DNA of 64,000 nucleotides from Notamacropus eugenii (lineage: Eukaryota > Chordata > Mammalia > Diprotodontia > Macropodidae): the NCBI RefSeq assembly GCF_028372415.1, contig NC_092878.1:68031830-68095829 (forward strand), written 5' to 3'. Of this stretch, positions 48,386 through 61,073 are shown piece after piece. The notes beneath the pieces were generated by a model. That model was not told the DNA's origin. It saw nothing but the letters and a program-made list of their open reading frames with translations, and made no database searches. A program made the position numbers and the translations under genes. The first letter of the stretch is position 1, and each line of letters starts with the position of its first letter.

Positions 48386-49410
48386 GCTCCTTGAGACTGG
48401 GAAATTGTCTAACCTCTTTCTTGTCCAGCCATGACTGGAAAGTATGTAAGCCTGCTTGCCCTGCAGTTGCAGTTGCTCTCCAAGAACTTAGCAAGGCTTG
48501 AAGGTGCTTTTCGGGCAGATAGACTGTCTCACACTAGGCCTGACACTCTCAGGTTCTCTGTCCACTGGTTCTATTTAAGACCATGGACCTGGGCACACAT
48601 TCCACAGCACAGAGGATAAGGACAAACGCCCTGACTGGAAGTAGATGTACAATTCTGTCAATTCTCTGGGTGATAGGGAATTAGGAAAACTGCATGTGTT
48701 TTTTGGTTTCTTGATGCTCACTTTCTCCCTTCCCTCTACACTCATAGATTAGAACTGGAAAAAAGCTTAGTTTAAGCTTGAAAAGCAAAGCTTTGTGCCT
48801 GGTCTCCATTACCTAAAGATCAAGATAAACTGTATAAACTCAAAGAAAAAAATTAAGATTCTTCTTGTCGTAGTCCTAGTTCTGACAAAGCTAAGGCTAC
48901 AGTGAAAAGTCAGAACAACTAAAAACATCTCAGCTGATTCTGGAGGTGTGATTGATCATTGAGGTGTTTTGAAACACCTCTTTACAACCCTGGTCACTCC
49001 CTTTCCCCTTTCTCTTCTCTTGAGTCAAGAGGGTATCTCAGTGCCAGAACTGTAAACAGCCCTGAGGTTTTCTGTTAATCCCATTCAATAGACTGGGAGA
49101 AGAGAGTTTCACTCTTCCCCACCACCTCTTAATTCACCTGGTAAAAGGAAGAGGGGGAAGCCGTGCAGCAGCTTAGGGCATGGACCCCACTGGCTATGGC
49201 CTTGGGCCCTGAGGCAACCAGGAAAGCCTGGAAGTCTCAATCAGGTTCAGCACATCCTGCTCACCATCCCACCCATAGACCCAGATCTAGGAGAACAGAG
49301 CCTAGTAATGTTAAAAATAGGGCCAAGACTCCTCAAAGAATGTCTGTTTCCTCACAGCACTACTTCCAGTCAATATGGCCTCAATGATGGATTGTGAAAG
49401 AAAGAAAGGC
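48386..49410. other. Unassigned, somewhat GC-richer sequence downstream of the LTR-like repeat
   Basis: No intact frame of recognisable type; three short frames of 62-74 codons have no family resemblance. A perfect hairpin with arms AGGTGTTT/AAACACCT lies at about 48961-48978. It could be a retroviral leader relic or unique sequence. Confidence 0.3.
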
Positions 49411-49419
49411 CAAAGGGAG

Positions 49420-49665
49420 AAGGCATTTATTAGCCACCTACTATCTGACAAGTCCTGTGCTAAGTACTTTACAATTATTGTCCAATTACTGATCCTTACA
49501 ACTACACCATGAAGTAAGTGATATTATGATCCACATCTTACTGTTGAAAAAAAAATTAAGGTCAGGTAACTTGTTCAAGGTGACACACCTAGTATATGTC
49601 TGAGGCTGACATTGAATTCACATCATTTTAACTCCAAGTCCATCACTGTGTCACATAAGCTGACA
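49420..49665 (-). mobile_element. MIR-type SINE, minus strand
   Basis: 'cacctactatctgacaagtc', 'gtgctaagtactttacaatt' and 'taacttgttcaaggtgacac' are in order. Confidence 0.75.
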
Positions 49666-49799
49666 GGATTCCCAGGGAGGGAGATCCAGGAAGCTGCATT
49701 TTAGTCAGATCCTGAGAGGTCACTATGAATACCTATGTGAAAATATGTTTGTTCTAATTATATATCTTTGCCAAAATAAGGCTTAGTATTACAAAGTAA

Positions 49800-51150
49800 A
49801 AGACATACCTATATCTGTTTCATTAGTTTAGTATTCCAAAAAAAGTTCAGCCCAAATCATGTATAAGAATTAGCTTCAAGTATATTTCATATCTGAATAT
49901 AAAAAATGCCACAAAATAAATTAGAAGAATATAGTAACCCACACTATAACCATGGCAAGGTAAAACTTCATAATCAAACCAGGGATACAGGAGCTGACAA
50001 AAAATAAAATATAAAATGTGGATTATATAAATGGGACAGTGTTTTGCATGAACAAAATCAATACAACTAGGAGGAGAGAAGAAGCTGAGGGGAAAAAACT
50101 GAATCAAATACCTCTGAATTGTGTCTGATGCTCAAGCTATATATAGAACAGATAAAAGAACAGATATAAGAACAGTTTCTCAGTGAATGAGAGGTCAAAG
50201 TATATGAAAATACAATTCATAAAAGAAAAATATCAAACAATTAGAAATACAAAAGATTGTTTCCAGATCATTATTGAAAACAAATGTAAGGTATCACATT
50301 ATATGTAGTCAATTATTTGGCAAAAGTGACAAAAGTAGGAATATTGAACTGTGGAGGACCTTTAGTAAAACTGGCATATTAACAAACTTCTAGAAGAACT
50401 GTGAATTGGTCTTAGCATTCAGAAAAACAAATGGCAATTAGTTTAGGTAGGTGATTAAAATTTCTTATCCTTTTACTCTATAATTCTATTGTCAGACATA
50501 TACCTCAATCAGTTCAAAGGTAGAAAGAAAGGTCATATGTACACCAAAATATTTATAGTAGCATTATATTAGCAAAAGACTAGAAACAAAGTAAATGTTC
50601 AGTTGATTGGAAATGTTTACATAAAATTCTGTAGATGAAAGTTATGAAATGTCACTGTTCTGTTAGAGAAAAATGAATAGAAATAATTCCAATATACATG
50701 AGAAAACTCTGATTTCATTCAGAATAGAAGCAGAATCATCAATCTATTTAAATCATTATATATAGATATATATATATATCATACATGTATATCTATGTAT
50801 ATATGTATACCTATGTACATGTACCAGATATATTTATATATAGATATATAAAACATATATTAATACATATGATATATATTTATATCATGAGCATGCATGT
50901 GTGTGTGTGTGTATGTATTACAGACACACATACAGATATATTGATGACAAGGATGTAAAGGAAAGAAAAAAATGAAATTAAATTGACCAAGCATGATACT
51001 GAAGAAGTGATGAAAAAATTTCCTTTGCTGCAGTGGCAGACTATAGGTGTGGAACATTTGAATTGTTACTCTTTCTGAATTAATATTTTATTTGTTCTTT
51101 TCCTTTTTTATTTTCTTTCTTTTAAGAAATGGATAGGAAAATATTCAGAA
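49800..51150 (+). pseudogene. L1 ORF2 C-terminal half and 3' end, degraded
   Basis: Segments translate to pieces resembling the ORF2 C-terminus ('tgtacaccaaaatatttata' gives VYTKIFI, followed by an ALY-like block and 'NVYIKFCR'). The L1 3' UTR follows, ending about 51150. Microsatellite TATA/CATA sequence (about 50755-50925) has expanded inside. Stops throughout. Confidence 0.6.
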
Positions 51151-51439
51151 CTCAAAGTGATAAAGTATATGAACGCACACATATATATGTACACATCTTT
51201 TGGCTATAAATGGAAGAGTTATCAAGTTATCACAGGACTGAAAAAGTCTAATTCTCTTCTATTTGCTAAAAGAGAGAGTGTAGAATCAGTCAATTAAAAG
51301 CAAAATAATCTGAATTCAATACATTTTATTTAAAGGATAGTTAACGTACATATATAAAAGGAGATGATGATTGTGAAGCTCAAATCATTAAAAATGTTTC
51401 ATAATAGACTTTATTTCATTTTTAAAGATTTTTTTTAAA

Positions 51440-52210
51440 CAGTTACTAGCTAGGATGACAAGATAGAGTTTATTTAGATTTAACAAAGCATTTGACAAAA
51501 TCTATAATGCTATTTTTTCTGGAAATGATGGAAAGAAAACATTCATGTTAAATAACAGTGCAATAAAGTATATTCATAACATGTCCAAAGCAGGGTAGCC
51601 ATTAATGGTTCAATAATGCCAATCTGAAAGGCACTTCTACTGGACTGTACAAAGGATCTGTGCTTTATCATGTGATGTATCAAAACTAATTTTATCAATT
51701 AGTAAGATATAGACAGAGAGGGCATTCTTATCAAATATGTAGAGGATGTACAGCTAAGGTAGTAAATGCATTGCATAATAAAGTGAAGATTTTGTTAAAG
51801 ATTTTGACAGTGTGTGATATCTTAAATTGAGATGAAAATATCAGCTTCATAAATAAAAGATGAGAGAGTTATGGCTACAAAAATATTTAAAAGGGTTTAG
51901 TTTGGTTTGATGGAGAGAAAGCCCATTATGAGTCAACAATATAACATGACAACCATACAAGGCAATTTGAAATTATTTTTTAAATCATTTTTTGACAAAA
52001 AATCAAAACAGTAGCTATTAAATCTATTATAACAAAGCAGAAAGTGTATGCATGTGTGGTTGTTGGGTTCACCTTACTGGAGACCTTTAACGGACAATTG
52101 ACCTTGTTGATATAATTTAAATGGGCAGGGGGGATTTTCACTTCTTGTTTGGACTCATTGACCTCTAGAATACTTTCCAATTTTGATATCCATTGATGTT
52201 TTAATGTCGT
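51440..52210 (+). pseudogene. CR1/L3 LINE reverse-transcriptase and 3' fragment
   Basis: 'gatttaacaaagcatttgac' gives DLTKAFDK, a reverse-transcriptase motif. It is followed by a 'gccattaatggttcaataat' block, 'aaggatctgtgctttatcat' (the Q-G-S-V-L-like block), 'gagtcaacaatataacatga', and the 3' end 'gttcaccttactggagacct'. Internal sequence is missing and stops are frequent. Confidence 0.75.
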
Positions 52211-52214
52211 ATTA

Positions 52215-52430
52215 ACTCATCAATTCAATTTTATTGAACTCAATTCATTGATTGACTTGGGAGAAATCTTAGATATTATCAGAAAAAAGACTATAATTTT
52301 ATAGCTGAAAGTACTGAGGGCTAAGAGATAAAAAGACTTAGATAGTTAATTTGTGAAAGACCTGATATAGAAACTCAATTCTCCTGAAGGCCAGATTCAG
52401 GGCTTTTACCACCACACCATGGTGTCTTAT
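52215..52430 (-). mobile_element. Decayed MIR-type SINE
   Basis: 'aaagtactgagggctaagag' and 'gggcttttaccaccacacca' resemble the minus-strand MIR layout. Confidence 0.45.
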
Positions 52431-52434
52431 TTAA

Positions 52435-52735
52435 AAGATATTTTTTAGCATGTGCTATGTGAAATAGACTATTAGGTAATTGAAATATAAAGAGAAGAAT
52501 GACATCATCCCTTTCCTTAAGGAGCTTACAATACATGTGGTACATAAATATAACACATGCACCCCTGTAATTCTGATATATCACATAAAGTAATAAATGC
52601 ATTAGAGTGGTACAGATGAGATAATACAAAAACTTTGAGAAAGGAAAAGGTACCTTTTGGCTGGTGAAATCAGAGTAGGTTTCATGGAAGAAGTGACATG
52701 AATTGGATTTTTAAAAAAGGGAGCAATTTTAAGTC
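52435..52735 (-). mobile_element. L2 LINE fragment, minus strand
   Basis: 'ccctttccttaaggagctta', 'caatacatgtggtacataaa' and 'aggtttcatggaagaagtga' match the reverse complement of the L2 3' region. Confidence 0.6.
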
Positions 52736-52754
52736 TGTGATGGCACAGTGAGTA

Positions 52755-52890
52755 GAATCCCATTAAAATACAGTCTCCTTGATAGTAATGGGGTATCATT
52801 CTTTGCACTTAAAATATCATTTATTTACTAGCACAGTGGCTGGCAAATAGTAAGCACTTAATGAATTCTGGTTGTTTTATTGATACCTTT
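52755..52890 (+). mobile_element. L2 LINE terminus
   Basis: 'agtctccttgatagtaatgg' then 'gcacagtggctggcaaatag' and 'taagcacttaatgaattctg' is the L2 end. Confidence 0.65.
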
Positions 52891-52899
52891 CTAGACCAA

Positions 52900-54460
52900 A
52901 GTAGTAGGTTAATAATTGTTTATTGATATGCTGTTTGATTTAATAACAGGAGGGAATGAGATAGACATGTCATTCTAGGCATATATGATATTTTGATCAT
53001 CAGCATAGCTCAAGAGAGATACCAAGGAGGTACCAGAATGCAAATGTGGGAACATTTAGTAGTCCAGTTTGGCAAGACCATTTGAATCAAGCAATATGCC
53101 ATAATTCTAAAAAAAAAAAAACAAAAAAAAAAACAACTAGGTTTAAGTCAGATTGCAGAGGTCCTTAAATGTCAGAATCAGGAGTTTATACTTAATTAGA
53201 CTCAACAATTTAGCCCAATAATTGGTTTGATTATTTCACTGAAATGAGCTGTTATTTAACTTAAATTTACCATATCAACTAATTATTTTGGCATTCTCCA
53301 GATCTCAATTCCTGACAGACTAGTTCCTTTAAGCAGCAAGAAAGCACATCATTTAAAAATATCCAAACACTGTGCACTGCAGCAAACTCCACACCATCCC
53401 AAATTCTCCAACCTGCTGATTCCTCTTATATTTTGACCCCAGCTTGCTCTTGGCTCTTTCAGCCCTCTCAGCTCCTCTCCTGATTGCACACTTAATTGTT
53501 TCGACCCAGCTTTGGTATTTCCAATTGACTTGGCTCTCTCTTGCATGACTTTGAATTTTTTGATCCTGAATGTGCTCCAACTTCTGTTTTGTGTCCATTC
53601 CCACTTCTGACACTCCAGCTCTCTCCACTGAAATCCCAATATGCAGCTTCTGGCCATTAACCCTTGACTTCCTATACCTACTGGTGGGATGTGATGGTCA
53701 TTGGATAGACAGCTACCCTCATTGTACATTTTTTTTGTTAAGTCTTTCATATAGTATCGCCTCTTTTTTAGAGATCATGACTTGAAGGGTGTATCTTAAG
53801 CTCTTCAAGCTTACTTCACATTTCCTTTGGATGTTTTATACAACTAAAAATCAAACTTGATTTGCTTTTATTTTAGATAATACATAATACTAGGGCTGCT
53901 AGTTTCATGGCAGGAAAGAATACTGATGTAGTATATACACTATATTCAACATTTAGGTAAGAAAAGCCAAAAAAAAAATGACATTAACCAAAAAGATGTT
54001 TTTAAGCAAACAACTGTTTGGCATCATTAACTGAACTCTGCTATTCATGTGGATGTTTTGACATCATATATGATTGGGTCCAGGTTTCAGGCTTAAATTT
54101 AGAAAATTTAGAAAATTATTTAATTTTAATTTAGAAACTTAAGAAATTGGTTATTTTCTCTCCTTCTTCACTTTACACTGAGACTGACATTGCAAACAAA
54201 TCACTTGAGTATGTATCAATTGAGATTTATAAACCTATTTGACCTAACTGATGGAAAATATATTGCAAGTAATATATTATTACTTTACAGATTTCTCACC
54301 CTTATTTGATATGTAAAATATCTATAATATAACAAGCTAAATCTTTCATTGTTATTATTTTTTCTTGGTATCCATTAGACCATTTCGAAGTTGGTTTAAC
54401 TCTTTCAGGTCACAAAGAAACATTAGTAAAGTATAGCTGCAGAAGTTTAAATGAAGACAA
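52900..54460. other. Non-coding stretch, nothing recognised
   Basis: Two overlapping 91- and 133-codon minus-strand frames near 53350-53750 have no recognisable family character and no supporting signals, so I do not call a gene. Confidence 0.45.
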
Positions 54461-54467
54461 AATCTGT

Positions 54468-54650
54468 AAGTATTGCAGTGGAGAGAATGTCAAGCCTTGA
54501 ATCAGGAAGACTCATACTCATGAGTTCAAATCCAATCCCTAATACTTACTACCTCTGTGATCCTGGGCAAGTCACTTAGCCCTCTTTGCTGCAGTTTCCT
54601 CATCTGTAAAATGAACTGGCAGAGGAAATGACAAACACTTCAGTAATTTT
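54468..54650 (+). mobile_element. Marsupial tRNA-derived SINE, left part
   Basis: 'gccttgaatcaggaagactc', 'atgagttcaaatccaatccc', 'gtgatcctgggcaagtcact' and 'aactggcagaggaaatgaca' run up to the HAL1 junction at about 54640-54650. Confidence 0.9.
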
Positions 54651-55453
54651 TAAAAATTTATTTATTTTTAGTTTTCAACATTCATTTTCACAAGATTTTG
54701 AGTTCTAAATTTTCTCCTTATCTCTCTCCTCCCTCCACTCTGAGATGGTATGCATTCTTATTGCACCCTACCCCCAGGATGCCATCTCTTTTGTCATTCC
54801 CATCCGATTCTCCTTTCCCCTTTACTTTCTTGAAGGGCAAGATAGATTTCTATACCCCATTGCCTATATATCTTATTTTCCAGTTGCATGTATAAATATT
54901 TTTTCAACGTTTGTTTTTAAAACTTTGAGTTCCAAATTCTCTCCCTTCTTCCCTCCCCACCCACTCTTATTGGGAAGGCAAGCAATTCAATACAGGTTAT
55001 ACATGTGTAGTTACGCGAAACACTTCCATAATAGTCATGTCATGAAAAAATAACTACATTCCCTCCATCCTATCTCCCAATTATTCTATTTGCTCCTTTG
55101 ACTCTATTCCTTTTCTAAAGTGTTTGCTTCTGACTATCCCCCTCTCGAATATGCCCTCCCTTCTATCATCCCCCTCAATCCCCTTCCTTTCTACTTTCCT
55201 GTAGTGTAAAATACCCAACTGAGTGTGTGTTATTCCCTCTTTAAGTCAATGAGAGTAAGGTTTACTCCTTCCTTCTCACCTCTCCCCTCTTCCTCTCTAT
55301 TGTGAAACTTTTTTCTTGCCTCTTTTATGTGAGATAATTTACCACACTCTATCTCTCCCTTTTTCCTTCTCCTAATATATTCTTCTCTCATCCCTTAATT
55401 TTATTTTTAGATATCTTCCCTTCATATTCAACTGACCTTGTGCCATCTTTCTA

Positions 55454-55506
<53 letters not shown>

Positions 55507-57340
55507 GTCTATCTATCTATCTGTCTATCTATTTATCTGTCTATTTCTTCCAACTACCCTAATACTGAGAAAGATCTCATGAGTTACAGATACCATCTTC
55601 CCATGTAGGAATGTAAACAGTTCAACTTTTATAAGTCTCTTATGATTTCTCTTTCCTGTTTACCTTTTCATGCTTCTCTTGATCCTTGTATTTGAAAATC
55701 AAATTTTCTATTCAGCTATAGTCTGTTCATCAAGGATGCTTAGAAGTCCTTTATTTCACTGAATATCCATCTTTTCCCTTGAAAAGTTACATTCAGTTTG
55801 GCTGGGTAGGTGATTCATGGTTTTAATCCTACCTTCTTTGACTAGCATATTACAAACTCTTTCAATCCCTTAGTCTGGAAGCTGCTAAATCCTGTGTTAT
55901 CCTGATTGTATTTCCACAATATTTTGAATCGGTTCTTTCTGGGTGCTTGCAATGTTTTCTCCTTGACCTGGGAACTCTTAAATTTGGATACAGTATTCCT
56001 AGGAGTTTTCCTTTTAAGATCTCTTTCCAGAGATGATCTTTGGATTCCTTCCATTTCCATTTCACTTTCTGGCTCTAGGATATCAGGGCAGTTGTCCTTG
56101 CTAACTTTTTGAAAGGTGATGTCTAGGCTGTTTTTGGATCTTGCCTTTCAGGTAGTCCAATAATTTTTAAATTATCTCTCCTGGCTCTATTTTCCAGTTC
56201 AGTTGTTTTTCAAGTAAGACATTTCACATTGTCTTCTATTTTTTCATTCTTTTGGTTCTGCTTTATAATTTCTCGAGTTCTCATAAAGTTGTTAGCTTCC
56301 ATTTGCTCCATTCTAATGTTAAGGAATTATTTTTTTCAGTGAGTTTTGGACCTCCTTTTCCATTTGGTCAATGTTGCTTTTTAAGTCTTTCTTTTCCTCA
56401 TTGGCTTTTTGGACTTCTTTTGCCATTTAGGTTAGTCTATTTTTAAGATGTTATTTTCATCTGCATTTTGGGGTCTTCTTTAGCAAGCTGGTGCCTCATT
56501 TTTCATGATTTTCTTCCATCACTCTCATTTCTCTTCCCAACTTTTCCTCTACTTCTTGAACTTGATTTTCAAAATTCTTTTTTGAGTTCCTCCATGGTCT
56601 TCAACCAATTCATATTTCTTTTAGAGGCTTTTGATATAGGAACTTTGACCCTGCTATCTTTCTCTGTTTGTATGTCCTGACCTTCCTTGTTACCAAAGTA
56701 AGATTCTATAGTCTGAGTTCTTTTATGATGTTTACTCATCTTCCCATCCAAACACTTGACTTTCTAAGTTTTTGTCAAGGTAGAACTCTGTTTCCATTGG
56801 GGTGGGTGTGGTTATGGATGTACTGTCCCAGGTTTCAGGAATTTTGTATCAGTTACTCAATTCCCCAGGGTACTGAAGCAGCCTCTGCAGCTGCTTTTCC
56901 TGCTGTCATTGCCATTGCCATGGCCACTGCCTTTACCATCCCCACCAAACTGGGACTGGGGCCAGACCAGCCTGAAGGTGAGCTCCTTTTTCACGCCAGT
57001 CCAACTGAGTTTTCCTACTAAACTTTTTCACATTTGTGGGTTTAGAAGTCTGGAAACTGCCACAGCTGCCAATGATTCAGTCCCTTGAGTCTTGCTCTGG
57101 CCCATCTGTGCCAGTGTTACTTATGTCAGAGGGTGCTACACTCCCTGCTCAGTGTGACAGACCCTTTCTGTCCACTTTGCAGGTTTTCCTGGACTGGGAA
57201 TTTGTTTCACTCTGTCATTTTGTGGGTTCTGTAGCTCTGGAATTTGTTTGGAGTCCTTTTTTTTTACCAATATTTGGTGGACTTTGGTGGAGAGCTCAGG
57301 GAAGTCCCTTCTTTTACGCCACCATTTGACTCTACTACAT
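54651..57340 (-). mobile_element. HAL1 element E, near full length, splitting a SINE
   Basis: On the minus strand it starts near 57340 with 'gtagagtcaaatggtggcgt', followed by leader, ORF1 (coiled coil about 56340-56600, RRM-like about 56050-56200, C-terminal domain about 55800-55960), purine-rich 3' UTR and an 'aaataaataaattttt' end. Flanking tcagtaatttt (54640-54650) and tcagtatttt (57342-57351) form the target-site duplication. ORF2 is absent. A long ATCT microsatellite lies in the 3' UTR. Confidence 0.8.
55452..55546. repeat. (ATCT)n microsatellite in a HAL1 3' UTR
   Basis: About 23 ATCT units with a few GTCT and TTAT variants. Confidence 0.95.
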
Positions 57341-57341
57341 T

Positions 57342-57425
57342 TCAGTATTTTGCCAAGCAAACCTTAAATGGGGTCTTGAATAGTCAGACTTGACTGAAAA
57401 ACAACAAAAAATTGAACAACACTTT
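57342..57425 (+). mobile_element. Marsupial tRNA-derived SINE, right part
   Basis: 'ttgccaagcaaaccttaaat', 'ggggtcttgaatagtcagac' and 'gactgaaaaacaacaaaaaa' complete the SINE begun at 54468. Confidence 0.88.
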
Positions 57426-57429
57426 TCAG

Positions 57430-58825
57430 TTAACTGAGTTGTAATAGTAGCTTTGGTAAGTTACACTTCAATAATAATGGATTCCTGGTTATAGTTAAAA
57501 TGCTGAAGTGGTTAGCTCTTAGCAGTCTGGTAGCTTGCAGGTTAAGGTATTGCTTATCCAACTATTTCAAGATTAACAAAGCATTTTTTGTAATTCCAAA
57601 CAAAGCAGCAGAGATTTCAAAGGGTGACAATGTATAGAGTTTAACAATATCTCAGGTATCCTGGAGCATAATTAGAACAATATCATAATGCTTCTATGGA
57701 CTTATGGGCAAATCTATAAAGACACTCCCTCCACTGGTATAAATCACATCATTTATATCTTGCATTCATGTCCTCCATATATCCTCCACAGAAAGTACAC
57801 CCAATTGCAGGAAGCTGTTTTGTTTTTCTCAGTATATTTCATAGATACTAGTGAACACATGGTTCGTCCATCAGTTGCATACTGGCCCTACTACATAGGC
57901 ACTCCTCTTTTCTTTTGTCTCATATATTTCTTATGGTGTTCCTTATGGTATTCTCAATGAAAAATTCTCCATTAGTCATAAGTTTCTGTTCAGTTACAGA
58001 GCACTGCGTATTTCTCCATATGCCAGGAACGACTCTGCTGTTTATCATAAAGAGTTTGGCACCTGGAGCTAAGAATTTCCTGCTACAACTTCCATCCTTC
58101 AAAGTTAGGGCTCCAAAGGTAAAAAAAAAAAAAAAAAAAACCAACAACAACAAATTACTCACTGTGTTAAAAAAAAAAAGAAGGAAAAATCCAAGAAGCT
58201 TTTTTAGCTACAGCTAACCTCCCTATTCAGCCCTACCAAGGGGCCACGTGCCTTGCTGAACTTCTAAGGAAAACTATTTTCCTAAAATAGGTGCAAAAGA
58301 AACAAACAATAGCAACAAACATTCTAGATTTTGAACTGAGCAGAACAGAACCTACTCTTATAACACAAGCAATGGCTTTAGCTTAAGTTAGAACCTAAAA
58401 ATAGAAAGAAATACCACATATGTGTGCCTTTTGGCATTTTACTTGGCATTATGTGGCAGACACTATGTGTCCAACACAATAGTGTTCATTTTATATGTTT
58501 CCAGAAGAGATATGCCATTGGCAGAAACTAAGTATGACAGCATCTGGCAAAGCCATGTAAACCAGGAATTATCTAGCAGAAATTAGGTGCCCAGGAAACC
58601 TGTTTCTGGAAGAGACCATGGAGAACAGGCTAAGTAAGAGGAGTATGGTGACATCACCCTTCTTTGTCAGAGCATGAGTTGATCTTCATTACATGTTCTT
58701 CATTTGCATGCCTCTCCAAGCATGTGCCCTCATCACATGTGTTTGCTGCTTCCTATATAAATTTGCTATTCCCTCTGACGGTATAAGTGAAAGGTGCCCA
58801 CCGGTGCTTTAAGTGTAGGGAGCCA
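57430..58825. other. Unassigned sequence, part possibly LTR-like
   Basis: No supportable gene; a 20-A run lies at about 58121-58140. From about 58440 to 58825 the sequence contains a TATA-like 'cttcctatataaatttgcta', which may be an old LTR promoter. Confidence 0.3.
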
Positions 58826-58829
58826 GCTT

Positions 58830-58910
58830 AAACCAGGAAGATGAGTTCAAGCCTTAGTTTTAAAACATATTATATGACCTAAGGAAAGTCACTTAACTTA
58901 TTGGTAACAT
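58830..58910 (+). mobile_element. MIR-type SINE fragment
   Basis: 'aaaccaggaagatgagttca' and 'aggaaagtcacttaacttat' match the head and core. Confidence 0.5.
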
Positions 58911-58914
58911 AGGT

Positions 58915-59440
58915 AATTCTATAACTTTATTAATTACAGAGCAGATATAGCTTTCTTTATCAGAATGGGGAGCTTACTCATTAGGAATTCCCTATCTAAA
59001 TAAATCATAGTTCTGGCTTAAAAAATTAACATTAATCAGAAATTTAATCAATACACTTATATGTTTAAGTGATTCATTTAAATGAATATAGAATCATAAC
59101 TCTTCAGTTTCTCAAAACAATTGCATGGGAGGCCGTTAGATCAGAATTTTTTAATTTGATTCATTCGTCCTCAAGTGATCAAAATAAGACTCTCCATTCT
59201 TCTATTTCTGCTTATTTCTTTCTTCCTTCTTTCTTTCTATTCATTTTATTTAATTATGGTCTTTATATTTGTTTTGTTGCTTTATACTGTTCCATCCCAA
59301 CTGCCTTATAACATAATGTTCCATTATGTCAACATCAAAACATGTATTAACCATTCCTCTACTGTTGATGTAAGTGGTTTTTGAGATTTTTTTTTAATTA
59401 TTATACATATTGCTGTTATTTCTTTCAGTGACACACACCT
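58915..59440. other. Non-coding stretch, nothing recognised
   Basis: AT-rich, with a short TTCT run near 59215-59238; no gene. Confidence 0.4.
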
Positions 59441-59449
59441 CCATTCTCC

Positions 59450-60116
59450 CTGTTAAGCACTTGAACAACAGCCTTGCCTGTTTTATTCACTTCTCATATC
59501 GAGGCACTTATGCTCATTTACCTCCTTGATATCTTCCTCATCTATTCCTATCTAACTCCTCACACAAACACTGCTCTTGCTCAGGGTTTTCCTCTAAGAT
59601 AAAATATAGACTCCTCTTTTGGTCATTTAATACTTTAACACTCTTGCTTCAGTTTATGTTTCCAGGTTTACTTTTTAATGTACCTCACACATTGCATGCT
59701 CCAGCCAAAATACCATTGTTCAATCCTGTCTTACTCTTAGTGGCCCCATTTGGGGTTTTCTTGGCAAAGATATTGTAGTGGCTTGCCGTTTCCTTGTCCA
59801 GCTCATTTTATATTTGAGGAAACAGAGGCAAACAGGGATAAGTGATGTGCCCAAGGTCATATAGCTAGTGTCTGAGATCACATTTGAACTCTGGTCTTCT
59901 TAATTCTGGGCTCAGTGCTCTTTCCCTTAAACAGCTTAGATGTCACAATGACCTCCAGGCTATTCTGCTAGCAGAACATTTTTACTCTTACCTTTCCCTG
60001 TTTGTCTTGAACTTCCGTGCCTGGAATGCTTTACATCCTCACCTCTACCTCTTGGACCACCTCACTACTTCAAGTTATATCCTTTAAAAGCCCTTTCCTG
60101 ATTCTTCTACTTATCA
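59450..60116 (+). mobile_element. L2 LINE 3' region interrupted by SINE and RALA retrocopy
   Basis: 'tgcctggaatgctttacatc' and 'aagccctttcctgattcttc' match L2, which resumes beyond the retrocopy at 61074-61175 ('gaatgtaaattctgaaggac'). Confidence 0.7.
59700..59945 (-). mobile_element. Marsupial tRNA-derived SINE, minus strand
   Basis: 'ggccccatttggggttttct', 'atatttgaggaaacagaggc' and 'gtgatgtgcccaaggtcata' are in reverse-complement order. It sits inside the L2. Confidence 0.9.
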
Positions 60117-60194
60117 CTGCTTGAAATCATTTTTTTTTGTTAATAAATTATATTTATTAGTGTAGTCAAGATAAGGAAGAAGTTTGAGCCTGGA

Positions 60195-61056
<862 letters not shown>

Positions 61057-61073
61057 CTGCTTGAAATCGTTTT

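Noticed and set aside
53349..53750. Overlapping minus-strand frames of 133 and 91 codons
   Set aside because: No recognisable domain, the two frames overlap out of register, and nothing nearby suggests exons or a promoter.
56668..57329. Plus-strand frames of 117 and 97 codons
   Set aside because: They are antisense to the leader of HAL1 E; similar frames are expected opposite any copy.
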